The notes: generated from the letters alone by a model not told the origin. Positions 27,089-35,183 are shown, numbered from the stretch's first letter. The stretch is 64,000 nt of DNA from Schaalia sp. 19OD2882 (GCF_018986735.1 NZ_CP065521.1:2170001-2234000); one strand, 5' to 3'. Numbers and translations are program-made.

Positions 27089-28500
27089 CGGCGGTCCTCC
27101 TTGGCCTGACGCTGGTCGAGGATCTTCTTGAAGTCCCGCAGCGAGGTGTAGTTGAGCAGCATTTCGACCTTGCCGGGCTCCAGGGCGGCCAGGGCGTCCA
27201 TGGGCAGGTCGACCAGGTCACAGTGGATGCCCGCGTACTCCAGGCGCACCGCCAGGTCGGCGCCGCGTTCACCGCAGGCGACGATCCGTCGGCCCGGCAC
27301 ACCGCCCAGCAGTTCGAAGTCGACGTCCCACAGCCACGACAAGTCGGTGCCGTCGGGCACTTGGCCGTTCACGCCGACGACGACCTGGCTGACTGCCGGG
27401 TCCAGCATGGTCATGGCCTCCTGCCATCCGGCAGGGTTCTTCGCCAGCATGATGCGGGCCTTGCGGCCCTCCACGTCGTGAACGGAGTAGCGTCCGGCCA
27501 CCTCGGAGACGGTTCCGACGGCGCGCGCCGCATCGGCGGGGTCGATGCCCAGAGCCACTGCGGCGGCCACGGCCTGAGCGGCGTTGCCCAAATTGACCCG
27601 GCCGGGCAGGGACAGGGCCAGGGGGACACTCACCCCGTCCGGGCCGCGCAGGGTGGCTGTCGGGCCGGGGGCGCCCTGCGGGGTCAGGTTGACGTCTTCG
27701 AGCCACCAGTGGGGTTCGGGCCGGCGGTGGGTGGCGGCAGGTCGGGGGTCGCCATCGCCCACACCGGCCCCGCCCTCGTCAGTGGTTGCCCCGCCTTCTT
27801 CGGTGCCGGACGCGCCGTGGCCATGTCGGACGAACCACCCGTCGGGCCCCTGAGCGACCTGTCCGCCACGCGGGAAGGCCACCGAGTCCTGACCCCAAGA
27901 CGCGCCGGCCGCCACCCACACGACCCCCGGGGCGTCCCATGCGGCTGAGGCGATCAGCGGGTCGTCACAGTTCGCGACGACGACGCTTCCTGGGTTCTCG
28001 GTGACGGCACGGCGCAGGCGCTTTTCCACCGACCCGATCTCGCCCACACGGTCCAGCTGGTCGCGTGAGAGGTTGAGCAGGACGAATACGGCGGGGCGCA
28101 CGTCGGCGGCGACGATGGGCACATGCATCTCGTCGACCTCCAGGGAGGCCATGCGCGCATGGGGGTGGGCCATGAGGGCCGTGAGGACTCCGGAGGGCAG
28201 GTTGTCGCCATTCGTGTTCGAGGCGACCTGACCTGCGGCGCCCAGGGCTGTGCGGACCATGCGGGTGGTGGTCGACTTGCCGTTGGTGCCCGAGACGATG
28301 ACGCAGCGACGGCCTTGGGCCAGGTCGGCAAGGACGGCGGGGCTCACTTTCATGGCGACCTCGCCGCCGATCATTCCCCCGGAGCCGCGGCCAAGGGCGC
28401 GAGAGGCGGCGGCGGCGGTGCGCCCGGCGGCGACCGCCAGACGGGAACGCAGGGGCATGGTCGCGGGCGCGCGGGAGGCGCCGGACTCGGAAGACGTCAT
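27085..28500 (-). CDS. murT: lipid II isoglutaminyl synthase, ATPase subunit MurT
   Basis: 471 residues. Mur-ligase-like subunit that activates and amidates the isoglutamate of lipid II, with GatD. Walker A is VSGTNGKSTTTRM, followed by the metal-site region LEVDEMHVP and LNLSRDQLDRVGEI. The C-terminal DUF1727 domain (AKNPAGWQEAM, NYTSLRDFKKIL) is typical. Odd: the central Cys4 zinc ribbon of MurT is missing; in its place (about residues 215-260) is a Gly/Glu/Asp-rich stretch before EPHWWLEDVNLTP. TACCCT lies 7 nt before the ATG, with no ribosome-binding site. Confidence 0.92.
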   Translation of the reverse strand: MTSSESGASRAPATMPLRSRLAVAAGRTAAAASRALGRGSGGMIGGEVAMKVSPAVLADLAQGRRCVIVSGTNGKSTTTRMVRTALGAAGQVASNTNGDNLPSGVLTALMAHPHARMASLEVDEMHVPIVAADVRPAVFVLLNLSRDQLDRVGEIGSVEKRLRRAVTENPGSVVVANCDDPLIASAAWDAPGVVWVAAGASWGQDSVAFPRGGQVAQGPDGWFVRHGHGASGTEEGGATTDEGGAGVGDGDPRPAATHRRPEPHWWLEDVNLTPQGAPGPTATLRGPDGVSVPLALSLPGRVNLGNAAQAVAAAVALGIDPADAARAVGTVSEVAGRYSVHDVEGRKARIMLAKNPAGWQEAMTMLDPAVSQVVVGVNGQVPDGTDLSWLWDVDFELLGGVPGRRIVACGERGADLAVRLEYAGIHCDLVDLPMDALAALEPGKVEMLLNYTSLRDFKKILDQRQAKEDRR

Positions 28501-28507
28501 GGGGACA

Positions 28508-28513
28508 AGGGTA
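28508..28513 (-). promoter_or_regulatory. -10 element of a leaderless murT-gatD transcript
   Basis: TACCCT on the minus strand, exactly 7 nt before the murT ATG; same hexamer and spacing as at pyrE. Confidence 0.5.
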
Positions 28514-28591
28514 GTCGGCCCTCCGCCCTTGCAGACGCACGGGCCCGGGGGCACAATCGGCCCACAGCGTCGTCCAGCCCGGGAGGTCCTC

Positions 28592-29392
28592 ATGCGCCGC
28601 GCCCTTCCGTTCATTGCCACCGCCGCCGTTGCCCTTGCTGCTGCCGCGGGACTGTGCCTGACCGGGTGCGCAGGTGCGGGTGGGGATGGTGCCTCGTCCG
28701 CCTCCGGTGCGGCATCCGGGGACCAGTCGGCCAGTGACTCGGCGCCATCGCCTCGCGCGGGCCAGTCGGGCGAGGCCGACGTGGGGCCGTCCGTTTCCGG
28801 GACACCTGTCGATCGCGCCCAGTCGGGGGGCGAGGACGGGCCGCTGGTGGATGGGGCGGCGTATGCCTTCGCCTCGCAGGGCGCCGCCTCTGGCCGCAGC
28901 GGGCACTGGTTCGCCAACACGGACCACACGCTGCGCTGTCTCCTGCTGGCGCAGCAGGACCCACCGAAGTCCACTCTGCCGGGCATCCACTGCGACTTCG
29001 CCTCGGAGTTCCCTGTGACGGCGGCGGATGCGGCTGCCGCCAGGTGTGAGGAGAAGGCCGGCGCTTTCAAGGGCTGGAGTGCGTGGGTGGACCCCGCGGG
29101 TGTGCACCTGGGCGCCTGTCAGTCGGATGTGCCCATCGGGGTGCTGTGCACTCAGCTGGAAGCCGGTTCGCAGTACTGCAGGCGGGAGTGGGACCAGGTC
29201 CCCGTCCTGCCCGACGGCATGTCCTTGGCAGGAGACGCCGGCATCTGCGCTGCGCGCAACGGGAGGTTCACCTGCACTTTGACTTCCGGGGCCACCATCG
29301 AAGTGGGCCCGGGCCACGCCGTTGAACTCCGGGGGGTGGGTGGCGACACGAGCACCGGAACGACGGGATCGGGGGGCACTTCAGTCAATTGA
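28592..29392 (+). CDS. secreted lipoprotein of unknown function
   Basis: 266 residues. Lipobox LTGC (Cys about residue 26), then a Ser/Gly/Ala-rich linker of about 60 residues and a Cys-containing extracellular domain (eight or so Cys, likely disulfides; for example HTLRCLLLAQQ, GIHCDFASEF, VLCTQL). No family recognised. The ATG at 28592 has GGAGG 5 nt upstream. It diverges from murT and is the last gene before the CRISPR array. Confidence 0.75.
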   Translation: MRRALPFIATAAVALAAAAGLCLTGCAGAGGDGASSASGAASGDQSASDSAPSPRAGQSGEADVGPSVSGTPVDRAQSGGEDGPLVDGAAYAFASQGAASGRSGHWFANTDHTLRCLLLAQQDPPKSTLPGIHCDFASEFPVTAADAAAARCEEKAGAFKGWSAWVDPAGVHLGACQSDVPIGVLCTQLEAGSQYCRREWDQVPVLPDGMSLAGDAGICAARNGRFTCTLTSGATIEVGPGHAVELRGVGGDTSTGTTGSGGTSVN

Positions 29393-29546
29393 GGGCTGTT
29401 TTTTCCAGGTCGATGTGGGCTCACACCTGACAACCGATGCCGACACCCCATCGAGACGCATTCAGCGGGAATCTCAATTTGAAGCAGGAATTGCCGCACA
29501 TCCCACTGGCAGTATTTCAAGCATCACCACAGCCCATTCCCACCGA
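29393..29546. other. AT-richer flank of the CRISPR array
   Basis: 154 bp between the lipoprotein stop and the degenerate repeat, with a TTTTTT run just after the stop and no gene. It flanks the old (degenerate) end of the array, so it is probably the trailer in acquisition terms. Confidence 0.5.
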
Positions 29547-29582
29547 ATGGCGGATAAGTCACCCTTCCCTTTGATAGACTTC
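29547..29582 (+). repeat. degenerate terminal CRISPR repeat
   Basis: The 5' ten bases differ from the consensus almost everywhere, while the 3' 26 bases, from AGTCACC to GACTTC, are unchanged. The part that would pair with tracrRNA is damaged and the part with the extended -10 is kept. Confidence 0.9.
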
Positions 29583-30414
29583 CGCTCGCTTGAGGACGTG
29601 GCGCGCACCGGCTGGGAATCAGTCACCCTTCCCTTTGATAGACTTCGTAGGGCCTACAACCCACAGCCCCCAGAGCTGGGAATCAGTCACCCTTCCCTTT
29701 GATAGACTTCCTTGCGGGCCGCCAGCACGCGCCGCTGCGCTGGGAATCAGTCACCCTTCCCTTTGATAGACTTTGACCTGGTCGCCGGGATGCTCCTGGC
29801 GGGCTGGGAATCAGTCACCCTTCCCTTTGATAGACTTCAAGTCCGACTACGCGCTTGGCGCGACCGGCTGGGAATCAGTCACCCTTCCCTTTGATAGACT
29901 TCGCCTTGCGCGCCGCTGGACGAACCTCAGGCTGGGAATCAGTCACCCTTCCCTTTGATAGACTTCGAGCGGTCCTCCGCTCGGCCTCCTGATGGCTGGG
30001 AATCAGTCACCCTTCCCTTTGATAGACTTCAGATCATCATGTCACGCCCGCACGACCCGCTGGGAATCAGTCACCCTTCCCTTTGATAGACTTCCGGCAC
30101 GCGAGCAGGCGCCGGTTGCCCTGCTGGGAATCAGTCACCCTTCCCTTTGATAGACTTCGGCGCAAGTATCCCCACAAGGTCTCCTTGCTGGGAATCAGTC
30201 ACCCTTCCCTTTGATAGACTTCTCCCTCATCGTGGACTCCGAAACCGGCAGCTGGGAATCAGTCACCCTTCCCTTTGATAGACTTCCAGGAGGTGACCTA
30301 CTGATGGCAACCGCGCTGGGAATCAGTCACCCTTCCCTTTGATAGACTTCTCGAAACCACCATCGACCTCATCCTCGAGCTGGGAATCAGTCACCCTTCC
30401 CTTTGATAGACTTC
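29547..30414 (+). CRISPR. type II-C CRISPR array, 14 repeats, 13 spacers
   Basis: 36-bp repeats starting GCTGGGAATCAGTC and ending TTTGATAGACTTC, at 29547 (degenerate), then every 64 bp from 29611 to 30379. All 13 spacers are exactly 28 bp. All repeats after the first are identical except one (29739-29774) that ends in T instead of C. By comparison with Corynebacterium diphtheriae and other actinobacterial II-C repeats (ACTGGGG...GATAGACTTC), the crRNA sense is the plus strand, opposite to the cas genes. TGATAGACT near the repeat end is an extended -10 sequence, as in the intra-repeat promoters of Neisseria. Confidence 0.98.
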
Positions 30415-30417
30415 TGG

Positions 30418-30456
30418 CACCCCCGGGAACGGCTTGTTTCCGCCGTTCCTGGGGTG
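30418..30456. terminator. hairpin between the CRISPR array and cas2
   Basis: CACCCCCGGGAACGGC pairs with GCCGTTCCTGGGGTG around an 8-nt loop. It lies directly after the last repeat in crRNA sense and directly after the cas2 stop in cas sense, so it may stop transcription from both sides. It also occupies the place where a leader is expected. Confidence 0.6.
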
Positions 30457-30463
30457 TCTGACG

Positions 30464-30793
30464 TCAGAAAATCAGGAGCTGCTCCGGCTGCGCGGGCTCC
30501 TCCCGACGCCTCGTGTTGTCGAAACGCAGTCCCGTCGCCCACTGTCGATCAGTCAGGTAGAGCACCCGCACCTGCCCTCCTGCTGGCAGGTGCGCCTGAA
30601 GCGCCCGGATCGTACCGTTGTCGCGTGCGCCAGTCGGCCAGTACTTCACGTAGACACTGAACTGCACCATGCTGAAACCGCGATCGATCACGAAGTGCCG
30701 GAACTGCGACGCCTCCCGTCGCTGCTCCTTCGTCGTCACGGGGAGGTCGAACATGACCAGACACCACATGGGATCATCAGCCACTGGCGGCAT
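30464..30793 (-). CDS. cas2: CRISPR-associated endonuclease Cas2
   Basis: 109 residues, ferredoxin-like fold; structural partner of Cas1 in spacer integration. MWCLVMFDLPV carries the conserved Asp of beta-1, followed by RREASQFRHFVIDRGFSMVQFSVYVKYW, and the C-terminal PEQLLIF strand. The ATG at 30793 overlaps the end of cas1 by 17 nt; a second in-frame ATG at 30769, after the cas1 stop, would give a 101-residue protein. Lower GC than neighbours, like the rest of the locus. Confidence 0.9.
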   Translation of the reverse strand: MPPVADDPMWCLVMFDLPVTTKEQRREASQFRHFVIDRGFSMVQFSVYVKYWPTGARDNGTIRALQAHLPAGGQVRVLYLTDRQWATGLRFDNTRRREEPAQPEQLLIF

Positions 30794-31706
30794 CCATCGA
30801 CATGTCGTCCGAAGGCCCGCGCCAATGCGGGACAGCGAGACGCTCGACCTCTCCCTCACAGTACTGGCCGAACTGCTGCGCAAGCGCCAAGAATGCGGAG
30901 GGAACAGTCAAACCATCCGACCCGAAGGCTCGCCCAGCTGCTGAAACCAATGCGCGTTTCACCTCGCGGTCCGAGGGATCAGCATCGCTCGACAACCGGA
31001 ACACCACATCGTCCACCGCTGGCCGGAACGGCTCCATCAAGTCATCCACGAGTGCAAAGCCGTTTGACCGACCTCGATGGAAGATCCCGAGTGCTGGGAG
31101 CATGCCAGCCGCCAGCACCGCACGAACACCGTGCCCTCGCAGAATCGCATACCCATAGTCAAGACAGCCATTCCAACCTGGCCCCGCGCGCGAACCGGGG
31201 TCGCGATGCTGCCCCTTGTCCATGAGTCGAGTCCAGTAGAGTCGAGCGGCTTGAGCTTCCAGATTGCCCGGATCTCCTGAACGTACCTGAGCGGCAAGCG
31301 CAGTCAACTCACCACAACCATCCGCCCCCAAGTCCTGGAGAACCTGAGCTTGCCCCTTGATCTTTGCCGAAACGATCCTGCCCCACGCGTTCTTGCGTCG
31401 CGGCACTGTCAGCCCGGTCTGGGCGCGTTGTCGAGCACCCACCCTGCCATTCGACGACCAGGAGTAGGCGGCACCTTCAGGCACGCCACGCCAGTCGCAG
31501 AACAGCACTGGAACACCAGCGGATGACAGGCGATGCACGACTGCCGCGTCGAAAGCGACCTTCACACCGACCATGACGACAGCGATGTCCGCGACAGAAA
31601 CCTCGACAGGTTCACTGTCCGGTGCCTCCACGAGGATCACACCACGTTTCGTACTCAGCTGCCCCTCGAACTCGGTGAGATCGACAACCCTCCACTGGTT
31701 CGGCAT
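30777..31706 (-). CDS. cas1: CRISPR-associated endonuclease Cas1 (type II)
   Basis: 309 residues. Integrase of the adaptation complex. N-terminal beta domain (QWRVVDLTEFEGQLS) and alpha-helical catalytic domain with the metal site Glu150 (NLEAQAARLYW), His210 (GIFHRGRSN) and the Asp222/Glu225 region (VDDLMEPFRP). Type II sequence character. Starts 3 nt after the cas9 stop codon and overlaps cas2, so all three cas genes form one operon. Confidence 0.95.
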   Translation of the reverse strand: MPNQWRVVDLTEFEGQLSTKRGVILVEAPDSEPVEVSVADIAVVMVGVKVAFDAAVVHRLSSAGVPVLFCDWRGVPEGAAYSWSSNGRVGARQRAQTGLTVPRRKNAWGRIVSAKIKGQAQVLQDLGADGCGELTALAAQVRSGDPGNLEAQAARLYWTRLMDKGQHRDPGSRAGPGWNGCLDYGYAILRGHGVRAVLAAGMLPALGIFHRGRSNGFALVDDLMEPFRPAVDDVVFRLSSDADPSDREVKRALVSAAGRAFGSDGLTVPSAFLALAQQFGQYCEGEVERLAVPHWRGPSDDMSMDAASG

Positions 31707-31709
31707 TGC

Positions 31710-34700
31710 TCACCCAATCACTCCAGAGGATGGAAGACCACGCCTACTCGAGTACCTCGGCTGCCCAAGAGCATTCCGACGAATGACCCGCACCTCCTGA
31801 CCACCAAACAGCTTGTTGACAGCTGGTCTCCAACCTTGACCCGAAAGGAGTTCTCGCACACTCTTCGAAAACTTCTCAGCCGCCTCCCCCTCGGCCGAAA
31901 GCACTCGCGGCCGAAGACGAATTATGGCTTGATCTGCAAATCCCGCAACCCGCCACCTTGTGCACTGTGGATACTCCTTCATGAAGTCCGCAATCATGCC
32001 CGTCGTGAATCCGGTTGGCGTCACCTCCAGCTCATCGCCCTCAACAAGCCACCCGACTTGCTCCGCAGTTCCATTGGCAAGTGCCTGCTTGACCTTCGGC
32101 TCTGCGGCTCGAACAGAGACGGAAGACAGTGACAAGGGCGCGGAGAACAGATCCTGCCCACGAAGCTGCGCCACATCGATCTGGTACACCCGGACCATCC
32201 CGTAGGTCGGCTTCTTCGCCCCAGTCAGCTTGTAGATCCTGGCGTGATGGGCACTCTCGCCCAGCAGCGCGTAACCGCCACGCACCGCCACACAAGCCGC
32301 GGCGGTTGGGAAGAACTCGATCGTGTCCGCTGCACAAACGCGTCTGCCGTTCAACTTGATAAGGCGATCTGGGTCTGCGGGCAGGCCCGTCTTCGGGTCG
32401 AACGCCGGATGCCGGGTCAACGCGGTCCACAGTGCCGGCGTGGACGCTCGCTCGATCAGCTCAGCAGTGAGTTCTGATCCCAGGGGGCGACGAAGCAGTT
32501 TCCTGACCTTCGCGTCATGGACTGCGCCACTGCCTGCCCGAAGCCGAATGTTCTCATGGATCGGAATGGCGTCTGCAGTGATCGCCAAGTTGAAGAGCTC
32601 CGAAGCATGAAGCATGCGCTCTTCCCAGCGTTCCCACTGCGCGCAGGATGCTGCCTCCGCGCCATGGAAGGACTTCCAGGTCTCCTGCTCACCGGTCACC
32701 CGTTGCGCATTCCTGAGTTCCATCCGCAAAGCGATGGTGCGTGCCACCGATCGGTTCATCAGCGCGATCGTCAGAGCATCCATTGCATGATGACGACGGT
32801 CGAGTCTGGTCTTGCCGCCCGAACCGATGAGATTCACCCGCCCTTCGAAGCCACTTGCCCTACGGGCCTCAGCAGTCAGCGCACCTCGATAGACACACAC
32901 GTCGACGTTCTCACCACTCAGCTTGAAGCGGTGCTCGATACGGAAGCGCAACTCGTTGGCCATCCAGGCGACAGACTCAAGTGAACGAGCATCGAGTTCT
33001 TCATCGGGCACCTTCACCTTCAGACGCTCCAAAACAGCGGCCTTCAGTCGCCCGAATGACTTGGGGCTCATGCCCGCGTCCCGCACCCACATGCGGACTC
33101 GCTGCTTCGCTTCCTCGACAGAGACTCCGACTGCCTTGTCGCCAGCAGCCCACACTGCGAAGGGGATCTTCCCCTTTGAATGATTGCAGCGCCGACAGAC
33201 CGCCACAAGGTTCATCATCGTGTTCGAGGAAGCCCCACTGGCGCGGGGAACGATGTGATCCATTTCCATCGTCTGGTAGGTGATCGGGTCACCACAGTAG
33301 AGGCACTGACAGTTCTGGCGAGTGATGGCCTTGTATCGAATCACATCAGACCGACGCACTTTGCCGCTGATGTCCAGGGCCTGGTGCATCTCCTCCACCA
33401 GCTTCTCATTGGCCCGCTCACGCTTCAAACGTTCCTGGTTGGCCTCACGAACTGCCCGTTCACTCCCAAGTGCGTGACGAACGTGCTCGATGTTCACCGA
33501 GAGCGGAGTCCCCCATTGCCGAAGGGCTCCTTCCAGCCAACGACTGACCTGCTTCAGGACCCTGTCGACCGCAGGATTGCCGACAGGTTCACCGACATCT
33601 TCCGCCGGAGGCGTCCAGTCACTGGGGACCCCGAAGACCTTGCTTCTGGCTTCAGTGAGGTCACACCCTTCGCGTAGCATCGTCTCGGTCAAACGCTCCA
33701 GCGAGTCGACTGAGTATGCAGCACGCCCTTGCGGCAAAGACAGGTCGTCCAGCCGCGCCAAGTCTTCCTCGGAAGCCGTCTCGAACAGGAGGGCGCATTC
33801 ATGGTCGAGTTCAGAGTCCTCGGACGACCCACCACTGGCCGACAGAAGGTCCACCAACGCGCCCCGTTGCACCTCCGATGCGGATGTCCACCAAGTTTCC
33901 AACCAATCGATTCTTGAGCCCATTATCACTTTGGAGGTGACATCAACTGGAGGACGAACCAGCGCCGGCTCCCCATCCGGCCCCTGTTTCGCCGTGCCCC
34001 GAAGATCGGTACGAACGATGCCCAGTTGGTCAGCCAGGTCTCCCCATGTGACCTCTTTGTCCACGCCCAGGATCAGTAGGTAGTCGACAAGACCGGCAAG
34101 CTCTGCCGGAGTCAAACGTCGTTCACTGCGCCCTTCTCGCACACGCAAGTTGGTCAGCACTGACACGATCCTGAAGCGCTGGAAGGTGGGGTGGGCCTTC
34201 TCCGCACGGCGGAGCCTTCCCTGCCCCGGCAGAGCGTCCTTGCCCACACGACCCGCTGCACTGCCTCTCGGAGACTTCGCATCGAACACCGCTCGGAGAA
34301 CACGATTGGCCACCTCGTCCGAGATCTCCTGGACCTTGAACATGTTCAAGAGTTCTCGAGCGTTGTCGGACTGCATGAGCTTGCCCGAGAGGATCCCTTC
34401 GGCCCCACGAATCTTCCCCGTGGGACAGGACTCCACGTACTGATTGATGACCTGCCCGGGCGATGCGTCATCGGCGACCTCCTGCTCAAGGCACTTCGCG
34501 ACACGCTCCCGCAAATCGACCAGCTGTTGACTGTCCGGAGCAGGCGTCAGCAAAGATTCGACCCGGGAGTACGGGCTGCGCCAGCCTCGATGGCGCGCAA
34601 TGTGACGAACGGCGATCGACAGGGCGCACAGCCGCTCGCCTTGGTCCTCGAATCGCCGGTCGAGGAGCAGCGCCCGTGTCCGCCAAGGCAGAAGCGGGTC

Positions 34701-35012
34701 CTGCTGTTCGGCAAGGTCGATGATCGGCCAGCCAAGGGACTCAAGCAAGCGGTCCAGTGCCTCCAGGCGCCGGCGGCGAGTTCGGATGAGCCTTCGAGTC
34801 CGCCGGGCGACGCCTGAGACAGCCTTCCGTGTCTCCGCGCGCTTGTCCCCCGATGGGTCAATCCCCGAATCATGGATGAACACCATTGAATTCAAGAGAG
34901 AAATCGGGCGGTCGTCATCGCCCACTTCCAACGCACAGAAACCTGTGGAGTGGGTCCCCACATCAATGCCCACACGATACCGACGGGATGATTCAACGCT
35001 GATCTCAGTCAT
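31710..35012 (-). CDS. cas9: Cas9, type II-C, A. naeslundii-like
   Basis: RNA-guided DNA endonuclease, 1100 residues, the compact II-C size. All catalytic parts are present: RuvC-I RVGIDVGTHSTG (Asp17, same number as in A. naeslundii Cas9), an Arg-rich bridge helix (about 62-85), RuvC-II NIEHVRHA (Glu509), HNH MEMDHIVPRASG (His586) flanked by CLYC (570, 573) and CRRC (606, 609), a zinc site also found in the A. naeslundii enzyme, and RuvC-III HHAMDA (His741, Asp745). The C-terminal PAM-interacting part is complete. The ATG at 35012 is chosen because homology begins there; the ribosome-binding site is weak. No cas4 or csn2 nearby. Confidence 0.97.
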   Translation of the reverse strand: MTEISVESSRRYRVGIDVGTHSTGFCALEVGDDDRPISLLNSMVFIHDSGIDPSGDKRAETRKAVSGVARRTRRLIRTRRRRLEALDRLLESLGWPIIDLAEQQDPLLPWRTRALLLDRRFEDQGERLCALSIAVRHIARHRGWRSPYSRVESLLTPAPDSQQLVDLRERVAKCLEQEVADDASPGQVINQYVESCPTGKIRGAEGILSGKLMQSDNARELLNMFKVQEISDEVANRVLRAVFDAKSPRGSAAGRVGKDALPGQGRLRRAEKAHPTFQRFRIVSVLTNLRVREGRSERRLTPAELAGLVDYLLILGVDKEVTWGDLADQLGIVRTDLRGTAKQGPDGEPALVRPPVDVTSKVIMGSRIDWLETWWTSASEVQRGALVDLLSASGGSSEDSELDHECALLFETASEEDLARLDDLSLPQGRAAYSVDSLERLTETMLREGCDLTEARSKVFGVPSDWTPPAEDVGEPVGNPAVDRVLKQVSRWLEGALRQWGTPLSVNIEHVRHALGSERAVREANQERLKRERANEKLVEEMHQALDISGKVRRSDVIRYKAITRQNCQCLYCGDPITYQTMEMDHIVPRASGASSNTMMNLVAVCRRCNHSKGKIPFAVWAAGDKAVGVSVEEAKQRVRMWVRDAGMSPKSFGRLKAAVLERLKVKVPDEELDARSLESVAWMANELRFRIEHRFKLSGENVDVCVYRGALTAEARRASGFEGRVNLIGSGGKTRLDRRHHAMDALTIALMNRSVARTIALRMELRNAQRVTGEQETWKSFHGAEAASCAQWERWEERMLHASELFNLAITADAIPIHENIRLRAGSGAVHDAKVRKLLRRPLGSELTAELIERASTPALWTALTRHPAFDPKTGLPADPDRLIKLNGRRVCAADTIEFFPTAAACVAVRGGYALLGESAHHARIYKLTGAKKPTYGMVRVYQIDVAQLRGQDLFSAPLSLSSVSVRAAEPKVKQALANGTAEQVGWLVEGDELEVTPTGFTTGMIADFMKEYPQCTRWRVAGFADQAIIRLRPRVLSAEGEAAEKFSKSVRELLSGQGWRPAVNKLFGGQEVRVIRRNALGQPRYSSRRGLPSSGVIG

Positions 35013-35070
35013 GGGGTTGATCGTCGCACATGACGCCCACAACAAGGGTTGGTTGTGCAACAAACGATGT

Positions 35071-35099
35071 ACCGGGTGCCGACTTGGTCGGCACCCGGT
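35071..35099 (-). terminator. terminator hairpin of tracrRNA
   Basis: A perfect 12-bp stem ACCGGGTGCCGA / TCGGCACCCGGT with loop CTTGG (plus-strand reading). It ends the tracrRNA and separates it from cas9, 58 nt further on. Confidence 0.85.
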
Positions 35100-35149
35100 G
35101 GAGCATTCAATCCCGCGAACGAGTCGGGACTTACTGAGAATCAGTCAAG
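35071..35149 (-). ncRNA. tracrRNA
   Basis: Minus-strand RNA upstream of cas9, about 79 nt. The 5' part, complement of 35133-35147, pairs with the first 15 nt of the CRISPR repeat (13 Watson-Crick and 2 G-U pairs). Next is CAGTAAG, a nexus hairpin UCCCG-ACUCGUUCG-CGGGA with the CUCGUU loop conserved in C. diphtheriae tracrRNA, the linker UUGAAUGCUCC (GAUUGCUCC in C. diphtheriae), and a 12-bp terminator stem (35071-35082 with 35088-35099, loop of 5). The 5' end is set from the promoter and is approximate. Confidence 0.92.
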
Positions 35150-35155
35150 AGCCAG

Positions 35156-35183
35156 AGTATCCCCACACCCGCTCCGCGCGCAA
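35156..35183 (-). promoter_or_regulatory. putative tracrRNA promoter
   Basis: On the minus strand TTGCGC (35183-35178), 16 nt, GATACT (35161-35156). Initiation 7 nt later would begin the RNA at about 35149, two bases before the anti-repeat. Confidence 0.5.

Noticed and set aside
29322..29958. Open frames across the CRISPR repeats encoding repeated GWESVTLPFDRL peptides
   Set aside because: They are an artefact of the repeats reading open in some frames.
30159..30186. 12-nt match (AGTATCCCCACA) between spacer 10 and the tracrRNA promoter region at about 35157
   Set aside because: With 13 spacers and 128 kb of strand, one or two 12-nt matches are expected by chance; not evidence for self-targeting.
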